Positions 55,799-64,000 of a stretch of DNA of 64,000 bases are shown one piece after another. The notes under the pieces were generated by a model that made no database searches, was not told where the DNA came from, and saw only the letters and a list, made by a program, of their open reading frames with translations. The stretch is taken from contig CANMTU010000001.1 in NCBI GenBank assembly GCA_947501005.1, forward strand, positions 1,884,501 to 1,948,500, written 5' to 3'. Each line of letters starts with the position of its first letter. Within the stretch, counting starts at the first letter, position 1. The DNA is from an uncultured Erythrobacter sp. GTDB lineage: Bacteria > Pseudomonadota > Alphaproteobacteria > Sphingomonadales > Sphingomonadaceae. Both the position numbers and the translations under genes were made by a program.

Positions 55799-56542
55799 AT
55801 GGACGAACCCAGGCAATTGTTCGCGTTGAACCCCGACCTCGATCGGGCGGCGCTTGCCCGCGCGTTCGCCGTCGACCACCGGATCCAGATACGCAACGTG
55901 CTGACCGAAGACACGGCCCGCGAAATGCGCAAGGTGCTGGCCGCGCACACGCCGTGGGGCATGGCGGCGCAGGCCGATGGCAGCGGGATCGACGGGCCGC
56001 AGAAGCTGTCGGCAGGCGAACTGGCAAGCGAACGGGGCCGAGCGCGGGCGCAGCAGATGGTCCAGGCGACGCATCGGGCCGCCGGGCGCGGGGCCTACAG
56101 CTTCCGCTATGCCCATTACTCGCTCGTCGAGGCGGCCCGGCAGCAGGACGGCAATCCGCACCAGATCATTCTGGAACATCTCAACACGCCGGACTTTCTC
56201 GACCTGGTGCGCGCGGTGACCGGCATCCCCGAACTGATGCGCGCGGATGGGCAGGCGACCCTGTTCGGGCCGCAGCATTATCTCGGCCGCCATATCGACA
56301 GCCATCTCGCCGAAGGCTGGCGGATCGCCTACGTCCTCAACTTCGCGCCCGACGATTGGCATCCCGACTGGGGCGGTTACCTGACCTTCCTGGACGAGGA
56401 CGGCGATATCGTTGCCGGTTATCGCCCCCGGTTCAATGCGCTCAACATGTTTCTGGTGCCGCGCCCGCATGCGGTTACCTACGTCTCGCCCTTCGCACCG
56501 TCGGAGCGGTTCGCGGTGACGGGGTGGCTGCGGGATCGATGA
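55799..56542 (+). CDS. 2OG-Fe(II) oxygenase, prolyl hydroxylase-like
   Basis: Fe(II)/2-oxoglutarate dioxygenase of 247 residues. Iron ligands: His165 and Asp167 in GRHIDSHL and His224 in PRPHAVTYV. Arg237 in SERFAVTGWL would bind 2-oxoglutarate. The layout resembles Tpa1/OGFOD1-type prolyl hydroxylases (P4Hc-like); the substrate could be protein or a small molecule. ATG at 55799 (GGCGAG upstream) was preferred to starts at 55730 or 55784, which add poorly conserved-looking sequence. Its stop overlaps the next gene (ATGA). Confidence 0.8.
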   Translation: MDEPRQLFALNPDLDRAALARAFAVDHRIQIRNVLTEDTAREMRKVLAAHTPWGMAAQADGSGIDGPQKLSAGELASERGRARAQQMVQATHRAAGRGAYSFRYAHYSLVEAARQQDGNPHQIILEHLNTPDFLDLVRAVTGIPELMRADGQATLFGPQHYLGRHIDSHLAEGWRIAYVLNFAPDDWHPDWGGYLTFLDEDGDIVAGYRPRFNALNMFLVPRPHAVTYVSPFAPSERFAVTGWLRDR

Positions 56543-58239
56543 CCGAAACGGCCAGTCCGGGGGAGCGGGACTGGGCCGCCCGCATCGTCGAGGCAGAGCA
56601 CACGCAGGGCGCGGCCGCCGCCATGCCATTGGCCGAGCAGGCCATAGCCGCCTTTCCGAACTCGGCCGAGCTGTGGAACCTGGCGGGCAATGTGCGGCTG
56701 CACGCCGGCGATGCGGACGGGGCGGCGGCATGGTTCGCGCAGGCGATGGCGCGCGAACCGCGCCGGCTGGATTTCGCGCTCAACACGGCGATCGCCTGGT
56801 CGAGTGCGCGGCGCTACGATGCCGCACTCGGCGTTCTGGACCCGTTCGAGGAACAGGGCCGCCGGTCGGCGGTCTATTGCTCTACCCGCGCGACCGCAGA
56901 GCGAGGCGCGGGCCGGATCCACGCCGCTGCCACGTGGTACGACCGGGCGCTGACGCTCGAACCCGCGCGCAAGAAAGCGCTGCACGGCCGTGCTCGAACG
57001 GCGCTGGAAGCAGGGGAAGCCGATGCCGTTGGTCGGTTCGACAGGGCGCTGGCCGTCGATCCGGGCAATGCCGAATTGTGGCTCGGAAAAGCGCAGGCGC
57101 TGGATGCGGCCGGGGACCGGGACGGCGCTTTGGCCATTGCCGAGCAGCTTGCAGACAAGGTGCCGACCCTGATCGACAATTTGCGGTTCTGCGCCCAGCT
57201 GCGCCGGGACATGGGGCGCGCGGACTACGCCGAATGCTTCGCTGCGGCGGCCCGGGCGGCCCCCGCCGATCCGACCATTCCCGGAGCGCATGTCGCCTGG
57301 CTCGCCGGGCTGGACCGGTACGCGGAGGCGGCGGAGGTCGCGGCGGCGGCGCGCGCCCGCTTCGATGATGAACATTTCGCGCTGCTCGAAGCGATCAACC
57401 GCGATGCGGCGGGCCAGCACGGACCGGCTGGCGAAATCCTGGCAACGCTATCGCTGGCCCGCGGTGACCTGCTGGTCCACGCGGCGCGCCACGCGCTGAG
57501 GAGCGGCGAACCGGACCGGGCGATCGGGTATCTCGACAGGCTGCTCGAGAGCGATCCGTGGGACCAGCAGGCATGGTCCCTGCGCATGGTTCTGTGGCGG
57601 CTGTGCGACGATCCACGCCTGCCGTGGCTGCTGGGCGACGGGCGGCTGGTGCGATCCGTCGAACTCGCGCGGTTCGGGGCGCTGGCGCCTTCCCTCGCCC
57701 CCCTGCTCGACCGGTTGCATGACACGTCGCCCTTTCCGCTTGGCCAGTCGCTGCGCGGAGGTACGCAGACGCGCGGAAACCTGTTCGACCGCCGCGAGAG
57801 TGCGCTCGCCGCTCTTGCAGATGCGATACGGGATACGCTCGAAACCTATCGCGCGGGCTTGCCGCCGGCCGATCCCACGCACCCGTTCCTGCGCTATCGC
57901 GATCTGCCCTGGCGCATAGGGGGGTCGTGGTCCGTCCGCCTGCAGGGCGGTGGTGATCACCATGCCAGCCACGTCCATCCGCAGGGCGTCCTGTCGTCCG
58001 CTCTCTACCTGCGCGTTCCTGCCTTTGCGGGCGCGGCGGGAACGAGGCCAGGCTGGCTGGAGATCGGCAGGCCGCCGGCAAATCTCAACGTCGACCTCGA
58101 ACCGGTTTCGATGATCGAGCCGGTCGAGGGGGCGGTGGCGCTGTTTCCCAGCTATCTGTTTCATGGGACACGGCCGTTCCGCGATGGAGACCGGCTGACG
58201 GTCGCTTTCGATGTTGTCGTGAAGGATGCGGGTGATTGA
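56539..58239 (+). CDS. TPR protein with C-terminal putative 2OG-Fe(II) oxygenase domain
   Basis: 566 residues. The N-terminal two-thirds consist of tetratricopeptide-like helical repeats (AELWNLAGNVRLHAGDADGAAAWFAQA, RAGRIHAAATWYDRALTLEP and similar, to about residue 340). The C-terminal domain (about 460-560) has a predicted jelly-roll with His478/His480 in HASHVHPQGVLSSALYL and His542 in SYLFHGTRPF. Arg552 follows in DRLTVAFDV. This matches the 2OG-FeII_Oxy_5-like domain found fused to TPRs in Sphingomonadales and Caulobacterales. It is coupled to the preceding oxygenase by ATGA. Confidence 0.82.
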   Translation: MTETASPGERDWAARIVEAEHTQGAAAAMPLAEQAIAAFPNSAELWNLAGNVRLHAGDADGAAAWFAQAMAREPRRLDFALNTAIAWSSARRYDAALGVLDPFEEQGRRSAVYCSTRATAERGAGRIHAAATWYDRALTLEPARKKALHGRARTALEAGEADAVGRFDRALAVDPGNAELWLGKAQALDAAGDRDGALAIAEQLADKVPTLIDNLRFCAQLRRDMGRADYAECFAAAARAAPADPTIPGAHVAWLAGLDRYAEAAEVAAAARARFDDEHFALLEAINRDAAGQHGPAGEILATLSLARGDLLVHAARHALRSGEPDRAIGYLDRLLESDPWDQQAWSLRMVLWRLCDDPRLPWLLGDGRLVRSVELARFGALAPSLAPLLDRLHDTSPFPLGQSLRGGTQTRGNLFDRRESALAALADAIRDTLETYRAGLPPADPTHPFLRYRDLPWRIGGSWSVRLQGGGDHHASHVHPQGVLSSALYLRVPAFAGAAGTRPGWLEIGRPPANLNVDLEPVSMIEPVEGAVALFPSYLFHGTRPFRDGDRLTVAFDVVVKDAGD

Positions 58240-59257
58240 CTGGGTTAGTGGGCAGGGAATGTCGCCAGTGTTGGACGTTTTGTGATGATGTCCCGGCGGG
58301 GTGTGGAAAGCAGAGTCAGGTTTGCGGACGGGCAGCGTCGGTGTGAGGGGAATGCTTTAACTGACCAAACTTCGATAAACCCGCTCGAATCTATCGCGCC
58401 TGCGACATCTTGCGTATTGCAATCCCCGAACATCGATCCGCTGCGGCCATGCTTTTGAAAGCCGGCAAATCCGGGAAGATTCTGGTTGAGTGTTCGCGGC
58501 ATCGCGAAAGAGTTGGCACGACAGTGAAGAAGATAGCATGTTGCCTTCGAAAGGGCCCGCATCGATAGAGAAGAAACCTCTGTCATGTTGCAAACGACAG
58601 AAGGTTCAAGCCCTTCCTCCGTTGAACTTTTAATACGATACTCATCCGTATTGTAGACGAGCAAGTAGAAACTACCCCTATTCAAAGTTACTTTTCGAGT
58701 AATTAACACTTGCTATCGTTTGGAAGAATTCATCCAATTGCCGATCTATCAGCTTGAAAACATCGTTTCACCCGCTGGTTCAGTTTTGGCGACTCTTTAA
58801 AGAATTTATCTTGAATCAGCATACAAAGCTAAAGGTACTTTCCAAGAGCACCAGGCTCCTTAGAAGAACCTCGAACACCGCACGTTAAACGGCTTGTTTC
58901 AACCGCTCGAGATTGGTCCTTCGGTAGGCTGCACGATGAAGGCTGATCGTCACTAAGAAATGGGTTCGAAACAGGCGTGTTTTGGCCAACTAACGCTGGG
59001 CACAGGACATCTAAAACCCACCTGAAACAGATACGACATCCGTCATCATCGAGACCGAGAGTCCGCCGCTCGTTGAGCCCAATCTGGACAAGCACCGCCT
59101 GTGACATTCCTTCTCGAATCCATCCGCATCCCTAAGGCCTGCTAAGCTCGACATCGCATACACAGCGCGCCATCCGTCTTCGTTCCACACCCTGGTCACA
59201 ATCCGCAACCTAGCCGGCTGACCTTTGCGGTCCTCGGCAACCGCATTTCAACCAAAC
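58240..59257. other. Gene-free lower-G+C interval
   Basis: About 1 kb between the TPR-oxygenase stop and the terminator of the TonB receptor. The A+T content rises visibly (for example 58640-58830) compared with all neighbours. Two short minus-strand frames (58245-58709, 58829-59107) have no recognisable domains, unusual composition and no good ribosome sites, so I treat them as spurious. At 58600-58616, GAAGG-TTCAAGC-CCTTC has the exact form of a tRNA T-arm, directly after a 6-bp hairpin (58579-58601), but no complete cloverleaf can be built. The interval may be a decayed insertion or repeat remnant. Confidence 0.5.
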
Positions 59258-59291
59258 AAAAAAAAGGGCGGCGAGCCGTAGCCCGCCGCCC
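59258..59291 (-). terminator. Rho-independent terminator of the TonB-dependent receptor
   Basis: On the minus strand GGGCGGCG (59291-59284) pairs with CGCCGCCC (59273-59266) around a 10-nt loop, followed by eight T residues (59265-59258). It starts 24 bp past the receptor stop. Confidence 0.93.
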
Positions 59292-59314
59292 AATTTAACG
59301 GTTCGCCAGTCGGA

Positions 59315-62300
59315 TCAGAACTTGAAGTTCGCCGACACGAAGAAGTCCCGTCCAAGTACGTCATACGTGCTGGGATAGGTGTTCGCCTGCTCCTGGTTGT
59401 CGCCAAGAAGCGTTCCGTCATTCTCGCTGGATACCACACCGTCGATGAAAGTCGGCGTCTGCGGCAATTCGTCGAACAGGTTGTTCACACCGAACGTGAA
59501 CGTCGTCGTTTCGCTTGCGAGATACGAGAAGGTCAGATCGATCAGATCGTAAGCGGGGATCCGCTCCGAACCGTTGAGGCGAACATCCGTCGGATTGCCG
59601 TCATCGTCGACAACGAACCCGCCATAATCGACCGTATCGTCATCGTCGTTGACGCCCGAAAGGTGACGCCAGCGGATCGATGTGGTCAGCGGGCCATCGA
59701 TAAACGATGCACGCGTGGTCCACTTGAACGAAGGCGTGGGTTCGCCGCAGACGGCACCGAACTGGCCGGCACAATCCAGGAGATCCGCACCCGGGAACTC
59801 AACAACAGAGCTCTCTTCGGTCCAGGTCCCGAGGAACGAGAGGTTGAAATCCGTCTCATTCGTATCGGTCAGGAACGAGAACGGCACCGTCGTGCTGTAA
59901 GTCGCCTGAAGATCGATACCCGACACGTTGAAGGTTGCGATATTCTGCCCACCCAGAGCCGGCGGATTGACAGTGTCGATCTCGCCAGCTGCGTTGCGAA
60001 CACCACCCGTGAACGGCGCACAGATCGGATCGTTCAGATCCTGAACCTGGAGATAGCAAAGATCCAGGGTACGAGCCAAGGTGATCGTGGTGATCGCATC
60101 TTCGATCTCGATGTTGAAGTAGTCGGCCGTCAGCGTGAAGCCACGGAAGAAGCTCGGCTGAAGGACAATACCAGCCGTCCAGCTCGTCGAGGTTTCTTCT
60201 TGCAGATTGGCATTACCGCCGAAAGTCGCCGGGATCTGTACGTCAGGCTGAATAAGCTGACCGCCGCCAACCGCACCGGCCGGAACCCCCGTCTGTTCGC
60301 ACAGCGCGACGATCGTCGGATCCGAAGCATTCGCGTTCACAGCGCAAGGATCGGTAGCGCCGGGGAAACCGAGCGCCTGACCACCGAACAATTCGCCAAC
60401 GTTAGGAGCGCGAATTGCACGCTGATACTGACCACGAAGCGTCACGTCGGGGATCGGCGCGAATTCCACACCGCCCGCATACGTCCACACGCCGCCAACA
60501 GCGTCGAGCGAATAGTCGGAATAACGACCCGCACCGGTGAATTCGAGACGCGCGGAGCCGAATTCGATCGGGACGTTGAGCTCGGCGAAGAGCTCCTTCA
60601 CATTGTAGCTACCCTCGGTTGCCTGGCCCGCGTTGAAGCCGATGACATCACCCGACGACAGTGCCGTATCGGGAATGAATTCCGACTGCACCTTGCGATA
60701 TTCGCCGCCGAAAGCGAAGGCGATCGGATCGGCCGTGCCGAGTGCGAAATCGCCGAACGTACCGGAAATCGCGGCGTTCGCGACCTGCTGCGAAGATGTA
60801 TCGCCGTTTTGTGCCAGGATCGAAATCTGATCAACCTGCGCCGGCGTAAGCGTGCCGGGGCCGAAGATGTTGATCGGATCGTTCGTACCGTCGAGGCCAG
60901 CCTGGAACTGCGAGCGCGAAATGTTGCCCGCCTGGACGTTGGCGTTCCGGGTACGGGAATACATGTAGTATGCGTCGTAGCTCAGGTAGTCGTTGATCGG
61001 ACCCCGCAAGCCACCCAAAACCCGAAACGCGTTGCGTTCGTCGAGGCTGTTACGCGAGCCGGTTTCCAGAGTACGGCGATTGATATTGGCCCGGACTACG
61101 CCCGGATCATCAACTATCGGAGTGAATTGCACACCCGGAGTCTCAGGATCCTGATCCGCCATCGCAGCGTTGAACGCTGCAACGCGTGCTGTTTCCTGGG
61201 CATCGATCTGCTGCAGATTCGACAGAGCTCCTGCGCTGAGGAACTGGCCAACAGTTTCGAGATCGAGATTGAACGGACCCGTTACCGGCGTCGCAGCAAG
61301 TTCCGTCGCCACGCGGTTATTAACGTAGGCGACTTCGGTATAAGCCGCGTGTCCCTCGCTAAATTCATAGTCGGCGTAACCGCCGAGCAGATAGCGTTCC
61401 TGCGGCAGCTGCAGATAGTTGACCGGTGCATAGTTATAGGAACCACCACCAGCGCGGATCGCGCCAGGCGTCTCGAAGAACACTGCGTTGGTCGGCTGAT
61501 TGAACAGGCCGACACCATTATCGGTCGGTTCGACTGCGGGGGTATTGGGATTGTCCCGGCGGAAACGCGGACCAAGCCCGCTGGCACCACCAACATAGGT
61601 GATCGTGCCGTTCGGCGTGGTCGAGGAACCGAACTGCTGCTGAGGCGCGTTGAAGGTCTCACCACCGAGAGCGAAGTTGGAAAAGCCCCGGTCGCCCTGG
61701 AAGATCGAGCTGCGGTTATAGTATTCGGCGAAAACCGTTGCGCTGCCGCGGCCGTCCGCAAAGGACGTACCAAGAGCACCGTGAACTTCGTAGCGCGCGC
61801 CGTCGCCGCGTTCGGTGATCGAGTACTGACCGCCAAATTCGGCACCTTCGACGTTCCGCAGACGGAAGTTGACGACGCCAGCAAGAGCGTCGGAACCGTA
61901 CACCGCCGATGCACCGCCGGTTACGACGTCGACCGAATCGAGCAGGAAAGATGGGATCGTGTTAAGATCGACGACCTGTGCCGTATCATACGACAACCAA
62001 CGACGGCCGTTGACCAGCACCAGGGTGCGATTGGAGCCAAGACCGCGCAGGTTCAGCGTCGCCGTTCCGTTGCCGGGATTGTTCGAGAACGACGTCGTGC
62101 CCGGAACGACTTGCGGCAGGGTGTTGATCACGTTTTCGACGTTGACGGTGCCCGAAAGTTCGAACTCCTCGTCCTGAACGACGGCGACCGGAGCAGCCGT
62201 TTCGATGTTGCGGCGCGCGATGCGCGAACCGGTAACGATGATCGCGTCACCGACTACGGCTTCTTCGTCAGCGGCGGCGGGCTCTGTCGCCGGCTCGTTA

Positions 62301-62398
62301 ACGCGTTGATCGACCTGCGCGAAAACCGGGCTGGCGAACATCGCGCCAGCGATGACCGTGCTCGTCAGCAGAGCGGTCCTGGTGAAACGATAAGACAT
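59315..62398 (-). CDS. TonB-dependent receptor
   Basis: 1027-residue outer-membrane transporter. Signal peptide MSYRFTRTALLTSTVIAGAMFASPVFA. The TonB-box region is probably in GDAIIVTGSRIARRN. A plug domain (about 60-180) includes NLRGLGSNRTLVLVNGRRW and GGASAVYGSDALAGVVNF. A large 22-strand barrel ends FVSANFKF with a terminal Phe. The length and NLRGLG plug put it with the large sphingomonad/caulobacter receptors for oligosaccharides, peptides or siderophores; substrate unknown. AAGGGGA precedes the ATG, and a 220-bp upstream gap holds its promoter and that of the divergent gene; I saw no Fur box there. Confidence 0.93.
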   Translation of the reverse strand: MSYRFTRTALLTSTVIAGAMFASPVFAQVDQRVNEPATEPAAADEEAVVGDAIIVTGSRIARRNIETAAPVAVVQDEEFELSGTVNVENVINTLPQVVPGTTSFSNNPGNGTATLNLRGLGSNRTLVLVNGRRWLSYDTAQVVDLNTIPSFLLDSVDVVTGGASAVYGSDALAGVVNFRLRNVEGAEFGGQYSITERGDGARYEVHGALGTSFADGRGSATVFAEYYNRSSIFQGDRGFSNFALGGETFNAPQQQFGSSTTPNGTITYVGGASGLGPRFRRDNPNTPAVEPTDNGVGLFNQPTNAVFFETPGAIRAGGGSYNYAPVNYLQLPQERYLLGGYADYEFSEGHAAYTEVAYVNNRVATELAATPVTGPFNLDLETVGQFLSAGALSNLQQIDAQETARVAAFNAAMADQDPETPGVQFTPIVDDPGVVRANINRRTLETGSRNSLDERNAFRVLGGLRGPINDYLSYDAYYMYSRTRNANVQAGNISRSQFQAGLDGTNDPINIFGPGTLTPAQVDQISILAQNGDTSSQQVANAAISGTFGDFALGTADPIAFAFGGEYRKVQSEFIPDTALSSGDVIGFNAGQATEGSYNVKELFAELNVPIEFGSARLEFTGAGRYSDYSLDAVGGVWTYAGGVEFAPIPDVTLRGQYQRAIRAPNVGELFGGQALGFPGATDPCAVNANASDPTIVALCEQTGVPAGAVGGGQLIQPDVQIPATFGGNANLQEETSTSWTAGIVLQPSFFRGFTLTADYFNIEIEDAITTITLARTLDLCYLQVQDLNDPICAPFTGGVRNAAGEIDTVNPPALGGQNIATFNVSGIDLQATYSTTVPFSFLTDTNETDFNLSFLGTWTEESSVVEFPGADLLDCAGQFGAVCGEPTPSFKWTTRASFIDGPLTTSIRWRHLSGVNDDDDTVDYGGFVVDDDGNPTDVRLNGSERIPAYDLIDLTFSYLASETTTFTFGVNNLFDELPQTPTFIDGVVSSENDGTLLGDNQEQANTYPSTYDVLGRDFFVSANFKF

Positions 62399-62618
62399 TC
62401 TTATCCCCTTAAAGACGGAAGCCGTGTGGCATCCTTACATCAATACGGTTCAGGCATTGCCCGAATTTCCGTCGCCTAATGCAGGATCGCATAACAGAGC
62501 AATCGAAACCATGACGCCGCATAACCACGACGGATGAGGTGTGACATTCCGGAGACATTTCATTTCGGCCGGCGGCGCTGCTAAAGGGGGTGACCATTCA
62601 CTAGGAATAAAGCGACCG

Positions 62619-63158
62619 ATGATCACCGCGCCGAACAAGGCCTTGCACCGCATGGCTATGTCCATCCTTGTGCCGATCTCCTGTGCGGCGGGCTTTCCTG
62701 CGCAGGCGCAGGAGGCGCAGGACATTCCGTTGCAGGCCCTGCGGTCATGCCAAGCGATCACATCGGGGGCCGAGCGGCTCACGTGCTTCGATCGGGCTGC
62801 GGCGGACCTGTTGCAGGCGACCGAAGCGGGCGAGCTTCGTGTGGTCGATCGGGAAGAGATCCGGGAGACGCGGCGCGGACTGTTCGGCTTCTCCTTGCCC
62901 AAACTGGGACTGTTCGCGAATGAGGAAAAGGATGGCCTCGATCAGTCGCTGACCTCGACCATCACCGAGGTTCGCCGGGTCGGTCGGGAAGGATATCTGG
63001 TGACCATCGCCGAGGGCAGCCGCTGGCGGGTGAACGACGCGCCCGCCCGTTTTCGCCCCGAGGCAGGGGACGCGATCGAACTGGAGAAAGCCGCGCTCGG
63101 CTCGTTCTGGTTGCGCGTGAACGGGGCGACGGGGGTCAAGGGCAGCCGGGTCGAATAA
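62619..63158 (+). CDS. Secreted protein of unknown function
   Basis: The 179-residue product has a signal peptide (MITAPNKALHRMAMSILVPI, cleavage near AQAQE). The mature part has a short Cys-containing N-terminal segment LRSCQAITSGAERLTCFDRAAADLL, resembling the start of DUF/type VI-associated proteins with LxxCxxI..xxRLxCyD motifs. A beta-rich C-terminal half follows (TSTITEVRRVGREGYLVTIAEGSRWRVND). Such proteins are usually annotated hypothetical. ATG at 62619. Divergent from the TonB receptor and convergent with an S9 peptidase gene. Confidence 0.72.
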   Translation: MITAPNKALHRMAMSILVPISCAAGFPAQAQEAQDIPLQALRSCQAITSGAERLTCFDRAAADLLQATEAGELRVVDREEIRETRRGLFGFSLPKLGLFANEEKDGLDQSLTSTITEVRRVGREGYLVTIAEGSRWRVNDAPARFRPEAGDAIELEKAALGSFWLRVNGATGVKGSRVE

Positions 63159-63192
63159 CGGCCAAGCTTTTCCATCGGCTCGCGATCGGAGT

Positions 63193-64000
63193 TTATAGCC
63201 CCCCGGGACCGCAATCGTTTTTCAGGAAGCTTTCGATACCGGTGTAAAGCTTCGTCTGATGGTCGTACATCAGCGTATTGTAGAAATGGTCGGCGCCTTC
63301 GAGCAGCATATACTGCGCGTCGGTTTTTCCCGCCTTTTCCATTGCCGCCTTGTAATCGTCGAAGTGATAGCGCTGCACCCGGCGATCGACGTCGCCATGA
63401 ATCATCAACAGCGGAATATTCGCCTCGGCGACTTGCTTGACCGGATTCACGCCGATGGTGCCGCGCCGCTTCGACCATTCGTCCAACGTCTTGGGACCCG
63501 TGAGATTGCGGGTTTCGCGATACCAGCGTTCGGGATTGGCGACGGCCGCTCCCGCGATGGCGCACTGATAGATATTCGGTTCGCGCAAGGATGCGACGAG
63601 CGCCGCGTATCCCCCGTAGGACCAACCGAACATCGCCATCCGTTCCGGATCGACGAGGCCCTGCTTAGCCAGATACAGCGCGCCATCGTCCTTGTCGTCC
63701 TGCATGGCCCCGCCATGCTCGCCGAACGCGGAATCGAAGAATTCCTGCCCGTAGCCCACAGTCATCCGGTATTCGGGCTGTAGAACCATATAGCCACGGC
63801 TGGCGAGGAACTGTGCCCATTCGTCGAACCCGACGACTTCGGCGACATGCGGACCGCCATGCGGCATCACGACCAGGGGAAACGGCCCCTGCCCCTTGGG
63901 CCTGGTCACATAGCCATGAATCGTCTTACCGTCGCGCGAGGGATAGCTGATATATTCGACATCGGCGAGCTGCTCGGGCCTCAGCAGCGGGTTGCGGCTG
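63193..64000 (-). CDS. S9 family peptidase (prolyl oligopeptidase-like), C-terminal part, cut by window edge
   Basis: About 269 C-terminal residues; the frame stays open to position 64000, so the start lies off the right edge. The catalytic domain shows YISYPSRDGKTIHGYV, MPHGGPH, the nucleophile elbow GWSYGGYAA, Asp in HGDVDRRV and His in GADHFY, in the order of the S9C (acylaminoacyl-peptidase/DPP-like) group. The N-terminal beta-propeller would be outside the window. A possible internal GTG at 63907 was rejected as the start because the upstream sequence is clearly part of the domain. Confidence 0.9.
   Translation of the reverse strand, partial: SRNPLLRPEQLADVEYISYPSRDGKTIHGYVTRPKGQGPFPLVVMPHGGPHVAEVVGFDEWAQFLASRGYMVLQPEYRMTVGYGQEFFDSAFGEHGGAMQDDKDDGALYLAKQGLVDPERMAMFGWSYGGYAALVASLREPNIYQCAIAGAAVANPERWYRETRNLTGPKTLDEWSKRRGTIGVNPVKQVAEANIPLLMIHGDVDRRVQRYHFDDYKAAMEKAGKTDAQYMLLEGADHFYNTLMYDHQTKLYTGIESFLKNDCGPGGL

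Noticed and set aside
58579-58630. A possible tRNA gene
   Set aside because: A T-arm is present, but no D-arm, no proper 7-nt anticodon loop and no pairing acceptor stem can be drawn.
58245-58709. Short minus-strand frame in the low-G+C interval
   Set aside because: No domain, no ribosome site and a composition unlike neighbouring proteins; treated as chance.
59663-62479. A 938-residue plus-strand open frame
   Set aside because: Antisense of the TonB-dependent receptor; no motif, and its end runs into the receptor's promoter region.

Overview
The window is high-G+C alphaproteobacterial chromosome. It is most likely from the Sphingomonadales, probably an Erythrobacteraceae-type genome. The basis is the mraZ-rsmH-ftsL-ftsI-murE order, a Bpt-TamA-TamB operon, the argS-SPOR-nagZ-scpAB-tatABC run, a Tad/Flp pilus locus, PII-glnA, and a large TonB-dependent receptor beside 2OG-Fe(II) oxygenases. 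The exact genus is inferred. Almost all of the window is coding, with frequent ATGA/GTGA/TGATG stop-start overlaps, which implies translationally coupled operons. I saw no rRNA, complete tRNA, CRISPR array, prophage or insertion sequence.

Layout. 1-4114 (minus): start of the division/cell-wall cluster, running off the left edge inside murE. 4.4-7 kb (minus): [2Fe-2S] ferredoxin, cysteine synthase and two small envelope proteins, ending at a clear terminator. 7-15.9 kb: mostly plus-strand housekeeping genes (AlkA-like glycosylase, SDR, ccmA, ccmB, MFS transporter, leucyl aminopeptidase, SH3-like protein, argC), with phhB, map and a DUF3298-type lipoprotein on the minus strand. A dispersed-type repeat splits ccmA from ccmB. 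16-19.8 kb: glnB-glnA with a possible sigma54 promoter and a strong terminator, then a secreted Arg/Asp/Gly-rich protein overlapping a fasciclin lipoprotein. 19.8-28.3 kb (minus): tamB, tamA and bpt behind a CtrA-type TTAA-N7-TTAA box, and a threonine ammonia-lyase. 28.5-37.4 kb: a secreted amidohydrolase, then a long minus-strand run from a lipoprotein through argS, SPOR, nagZ, scpA, scpB and tatA to tatB and tatC. 37.5-42 kb: ispH-thrB-rnhA facing a FAD oxidase/hydrolase pair. 42-49.6 kb: cpaA-cpaB-cpaC-cpaD-cpaE-tadB-tadC, which lacks the CpaF ATPase gene and the pilin gene at their usual places. 49.6-55.7 kb: MarR regulator, enoyl-CoA hydratase, AI-2E-type transporter, a glutamate-receptor-like potassium channel, an SDR dehydrogenase and a thiolase; the acyl-CoA genes look like beta-oxidation-type functions. 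55.8-62.4 kb: two overlapping 2OG-Fe(II) oxygenase genes, a 1-kb lower-G+C gene-free interval and a 1027-residue TonB-dependent receptor. The right edge holds a small secreted protein and the C-terminal part of an S9 peptidase.

The most unusual items are the GluR0-like channel, the Tad locus without its motor gene, two genes whose best starts are not ATG/GTG/TTG, and the paired oxygenases near the TonB receptor. I found no clearly undescribed multi-gene defence or mobile system. All identifications come from reading protein motifs and gene order; no database search was run.
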